DNA of 64,000 nucleotides from assembly GCA_001596135.1 (NCBI GenBank), contig CP014773.1:1426001-1490000 (forward strand), written 5' to 3'. Shown piece after piece: positions 62,101 through 64,000 of the stretch. The notes under the pieces are model-generated. The model saw only the letters and a program-made list of their open reading frames with translations. It was not told the origin of the DNA and ran no database searches. This stretch comes from Mucilaginibacter sp. PAMC 26640 (lineage in GTDB: Bacteria; Bacteroidota; Bacteroidia; Sphingobacteriales; Sphingobacteriaceae). How positions within the stretch are numbered: position 1 is the stretch's first letter; every line of letters begins with the position of its first letter. The position numbers and the translations under genes are program-made.

Positions 62101-62494
62101 TGAGGAAATTAAGGATGCACCTAAATTAACCACCAATTACCTGGCAACGGCTTGTTTTATAAGTGATACTAAAGGTAAATTGCAAGAGGTAGTGTTACCT
62201 GTAGAGGCCCAGTTTTCACCGGTGTTTACGATCAATTCCCTGGATTTTGACCACGATGGCATTCCTGACCTCCTGCTTTGCGGTAACATCACTCAGGAAC
62301 GGTTGCGGTTTGGCAAGTACGATGCTAATTATGGCACTTTATTAAAAAGTAATGGCAAGGGACATTACACTTACATCCCTCAACAACAGTCTGGATTTAA
62401 GATCGCCGGAGATGTACGTAGTGTGGTTGACATAAACGGGCTTTTATTATTCGGGATCAATCAGCAAGCCCTAAAAGCCTATAAATCAAAATGA
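59153..62494 (+). CDS. CRTAC1-type FG-GAP/VCBS-repeat lipoprotein with ASPIC/UnbV domain
   Basis: A 1113-residue lipoprotein (lipobox AFFGC, Cys at about residue 25). It carries about thirteen calcium-binding FG-GAP/VCBS units of the type DVNGDGKxDIY (for example IGDVNGDGKQDIYF, MADVNGDGKIDIYV, YDRDGDLDLLLV, VADINGDGHPDLFV). Between the first seven and the rest is an ASPIC/UnbV domain (HFGLGSEKSIDSLLIIWQTG). Such proteins are common after SusCD in Bacteroidota and may bind or present polysaccharide at the surface. Its stop overlaps the next gene's first ATG by four bases (ATGA), so the two are coupled. Confidence 0.93.
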   Translation: MQFLGSATPLKQIVFLFLIALAFFGCKRNNPTGETAKENTLFTLLPSEKTHIDFANTLTEGLNTNVLMYEYFYNGGGVAIGDVNGDGKQDIYFTGNMTDNKLYLNKGSMQFEDVTTSAGVTGRPGPWKTGVTMADVNGDGKIDIYVCYSGKIGPAKRKNQLFINLGNDAKGLPQFEDQAAKFGLDFPSFSTQAYFFDYDRDGDLDLLLVNHNPQRISSLDDISVSTLMKQPDEQAGIRMFKNDNNHFADVTAQSGIINTSLSYGLGAGIADVNNDGWPDIYVSNDYNVPDRLYINKGNGKFADELQTSIGHTSFYSMGNDIADINNDLNADIYTLDMLPEDNRRQKLLFGADNYDSFNLNLRVGFYYQYMRNMLHVNNGNGTFSEVGQLAGISNTDWSWAPLFADFDNDGWKDLFVSNGYTRDYTNMDFLKYMGDNLRDRSVMRQDLLNIVKEMPSSDVQSYFFHNSGNLTFSNTSIAWGITQPSNSNGAAYADLDNDGDLDLVVNNINKPAFIYENKANTLSKNRFLEVELKGKPGNTQGIGARIMLYAGKQTQRLEQMPTRGFQSNVSPVLHFGLGSEKSIDSLLIIWQTGNSQLLKNITAGKSLVLKETDALAKIVLPKSKQPVFKEVKPPVNFTQKATHQNDFKRQPLLTNPLSFAGPCMAKGDVNGDGLEDLYIGGANGKGAVLYLQQKNASFLQKNVAAFAADNAFTDAAAVFFDANGDGKTDLYVASGGYGNLNPNDPLLQDRLYLNDGVGNFTRAKNALPAMLSSKSCVKVADINGDGHPDLFVGGRVIPGRYPEAPESYLLINDGKGGFKNETSSYNPAIKNIGMVTDAALVDMNHDNKPDLVLVGEWMPITVFINKSGKLVDETANYFDKKYAGWWNCLKVADINSDGHPDLIAGNLGLNTQCRVSDAEPAELYYKDFDDNGSVDPILCFYIQHKSYPYITRDELLDQMSMMRGRFPDYKSYADITIDKLFTPEEIKDAPKLTTNYLATACFISDTKGKLQEVVLPVEAQFSPVFTINSLDFDHDGIPDLLLCGNITQERLRFGKYDANYGTLLKSNGKGHYTYIPQQQSGFKIAGDVRSVVDINGLLLFGINQQALKAYKSK

Positions 62495-63843
62495 TGAAAA
62501 AGCTTATTGTCTTTTTAATTTTAAGCGCTATTGGTATCAACGGGTGCAAAGATCGTATTATATCACCACAACTTACTGCCAAAGACATTGGTAAGGTGGT
62601 TGATCAGATGACCGAAACAATGGTGCATGATGTAACCAACCCTCCGCTTGCCGCACGTTTTTTTGCCTATGCCTGCCTGGCTGGTTATGAGGTGGTTGCA
62701 GAGAATGACAATAAGACCCCGCAGCTATACGGACGCTTAAATAGTTATCCGCACATAACTAAACCCAAAACTGTATCAGGTTACGACTACCGGTTGAGCG
62801 CTGTTTTAGCCATGCTGAAAACCGCCCAAAAACTACAGCCGTCGGGTTCGTTGTTGGTGAAATATGAGGAAACGCTGCTTGATTCTTGTCGTAAAACAGG
62901 TTTTAGTTCCAGCGTGATCGATAGCTCTGAGCATTATGCAAATATCATTAGTAAGAAAATACTAGCCTATGCCAAGGCCGACAAATATAACCGGATAAGC
63001 AACTACACCCGCTACCAGGAATCAAGCGGAGAGGGCGACTGGAAAGCTACCCCGCCATCGTATATGGTCCCTGTGGAGCCCTACTTCAATACCATCCGGC
63101 CCATGACACTGGATTCCGCTTCCCAGTTTTTGCCCGAACCACCTATCCCTTTTTCAACAGATAAGCGCTCTGTATTTTACAATTACCTGCAAATGAGTTA
63201 TGCAAAAAGTGGTAAGGCGCTCAGTACAGAAGAGCGTAATGTTGCTAACTTTTGGGACTGTAATCCCTTTGCCGTTCAAAATGACGGTCACATGCTGTTT
63301 GGCCTCAAAAAAATTTCCCCGGGCGCACACTGGATGGGTATTACCGGCCTGGCATGCAGCTTAAGTAAAAAAGACTTTGCCAAAACCATGGAGATCCACA
63401 CGATGGTAGCCATTAGTTTGATGGATAGCTTCATTTGCTGCTGGGACGATAAATATAAGACCAACCGTATCCGCCCGGAAACAGCCATCCGCAGGTATAT
63501 TGATCCAAGTTGGAAGCCGCTACTTCAAACACCGCCTTTTCCGGAATACATCAGCGGTCATTCCGTTGTCTCCACCTCTTCAGCGGTGGTGTTAACACAT
63601 TATTTTGGCGACCATTTCTCGTACACAGATGGCATCGAAGTAAAATACGGTGTCCCACCAAGACATTTCACTTCTTTTAGCCAGGCAGCTAAAGAGGCCG
63701 CTATCTCCAGGTTTTGGGGAGGCATCCATTTTATGGATGCTATAGATAACGGGGTGATACAGGGGGAAAAAGTTGGTCATTGGGTTTTAAGTACCATTAA
63801 TGGGCAACCAAAACCTACCAGACAACCGGCATCAAAAATATGA
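62491..63843 (+). CDS. Vanadium-dependent haloperoxidase / PAP2-superfamily lipoprotein
   Basis: A 450-residue lipoprotein (lipobox GINGC, Cys near residue 19). The vanadate/phosphate-site signature of the PAP2-haloperoxidase superfamily is visible in order: Lys321-x6-Arg328-Pro329 (KYKTNRIRP), Ser355-Gly356-His357 (in PFPEYISGHS; the usual Pro of PSGH is Ile354), and Ser406-Arg407-x5-His413 (SRFWGGIH). Spacings match the family. Bacterial members include halogenating enzymes and acid phosphatases, so the activity is open. Either of the first two Met codons (62491 or 62494) may be the start. It overlaps the CRTAC1-type gene by four bases and the next gene by four bases. Confidence 0.88.
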   Translation: MMKKLIVFLILSAIGINGCKDRIISPQLTAKDIGKVVDQMTETMVHDVTNPPLAARFFAYACLAGYEVVAENDNKTPQLYGRLNSYPHITKPKTVSGYDYRLSAVLAMLKTAQKLQPSGSLLVKYEETLLDSCRKTGFSSSVIDSSEHYANIISKKILAYAKADKYNRISNYTRYQESSGEGDWKATPPSYMVPVEPYFNTIRPMTLDSASQFLPEPPIPFSTDKRSVFYNYLQMSYAKSGKALSTEERNVANFWDCNPFAVQNDGHMLFGLKKISPGAHWMGITGLACSLSKKDFAKTMEIHTMVAISLMDSFICCWDDKYKTNRIRPETAIRRYIDPSWKPLLQTPPFPEYISGHSVVSTSSAVVLTHYFGDHFSYTDGIEVKYGVPPRHFTSFSQAAKEAAISRFWGGIHFMDAIDNGVIQGEKVGHWVLSTINGQPKPTRQPASKI

Positions 63844-64000
63844 AGGCAAAAAGTCAGGGTATAAATGCATCCAGCAGCAAGCCGGTATCCAAAATAATAT
63901 TGGTGGTTACGGTATTGTTGATGCTAGTTGCCGCGACTGCCTATTTTCTGCTGAAGAATGATGCAACTGACGCGAATACAATAGTAGGTGACGCATATCA
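63840..64000 (+). CDS. Unknown membrane-anchored protein (3' end outside window)
   Basis: Only the first 53 residues are in the window. ATG 63840 overlaps the haloperoxidase stop by four bases (ATGA), so it belongs to the same operon. A polar N-terminus (MKAKSQGINASSSKPVSK) precedes one hydrophobic segment of about 22 residues (IILVVTVLLMLVAATAYFLL) and then a polar KNDATDAN, as for a signal anchor. No domain can be recognised from this fragment. Confidence 0.75.
   Translation, partial: MKAKSQGINASSSKPVSKIILVVTVLLMLVAATAYFLLKNDATDANTIVGDAY

Noticed and set aside
1..64000. CRISPR arrays, rRNA genes, insertion sequences or prophage genes
   Set aside because: No regularly spaced repeats with unique spacers, no rRNA-like sequence, and no transposase, integrase or phage structural proteins were found among the readable frames.

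Overview
The window looks like chromosomal DNA of a Bacteroidota member, most likely Sphingobacteriaceae (Mucilaginibacter/Pedobacter type). The basis is two SusC/SusD outer-membrane pairs, several promoter-like TAnnTTTG elements, absence of clear Shine-Dalgarno sequences, and gene neighbourhoods usual for that group. The genus is an inference. I see no rRNA, CRISPR array, transposase, integrase or phage gene. One tRNA, tRNA-Arg(CCT), is present.

Layout. 1-7.0 kb (+): end of plsX, then fabH, accB, accC, tatC, rpiB and an exported M28 peptidase (fatty-acid initiation, protein export, pentose phosphate). 7.1-11.3 kb: a VOC protein, an acyltransferase, trmD, rplS and an exported protein of unknown function. 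11.4-14.3 kb (-): a membrane-lipid operon, CPBP protease, DUF2007, cdsA, psd. 14.3-18.6 kb: dusB, apaG, a small exported repeat protein, a YugP-like metallopeptidase and a frameshifted FAD oxidoreductase. 18.9-22.9 kb (-): recQ, dinB-like, murF, with an in-frame insertion of a palindromic repeat in murF. 23-30.7 kb: M14 peptidase, outer-membrane beta-barrel protein, and a padR-pspC pair with a likely PadR operator. 30.8-38 kb (+): a first SusC/SusD/DUF1735 set and an exported carboxypeptidase-regulatory-domain protein. 38.2-42.4 kb: doxX, LD-carboxypeptidase, metG, tRNA-Arg.

The most unusual region is 42.5-51.1 kb (-), a tight nine-gene operon. In transcription order it encodes a GT-B-like glycosyltransferase, an SpsF-like cytidylyltransferase, the two halves of a split transketolase, a class III aminotransferase, an SDR oxidoreductase, a HAD phosphatase fused to a NeuB-type PEP-condensing synthase, a sterol-desaturase-type hydroxylase and an SMR-like membrane protein. 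Together they suggest synthesis, CMP activation and transfer of a nonulosonic-acid-like sugar from a phosphorylated precursor that is built by transketolase and amination rather than from a UDP-sugar. This is an inference from the gene set.

51.4 kb to the end: GH43 and GH16 glycosidases facing each other, then a second SusC/SusD pair followed by a CRTAC1-type FG-GAP lipoprotein and a vanadium-haloperoxidase/PAP2-type lipoprotein, with a further gene running off the end. Paired TTTACCCC-type direct repeats with the same 21-bp period lie upstream of both GH43 and the second susC, which suggests a shared regulator for a polysaccharide-utilisation locus.
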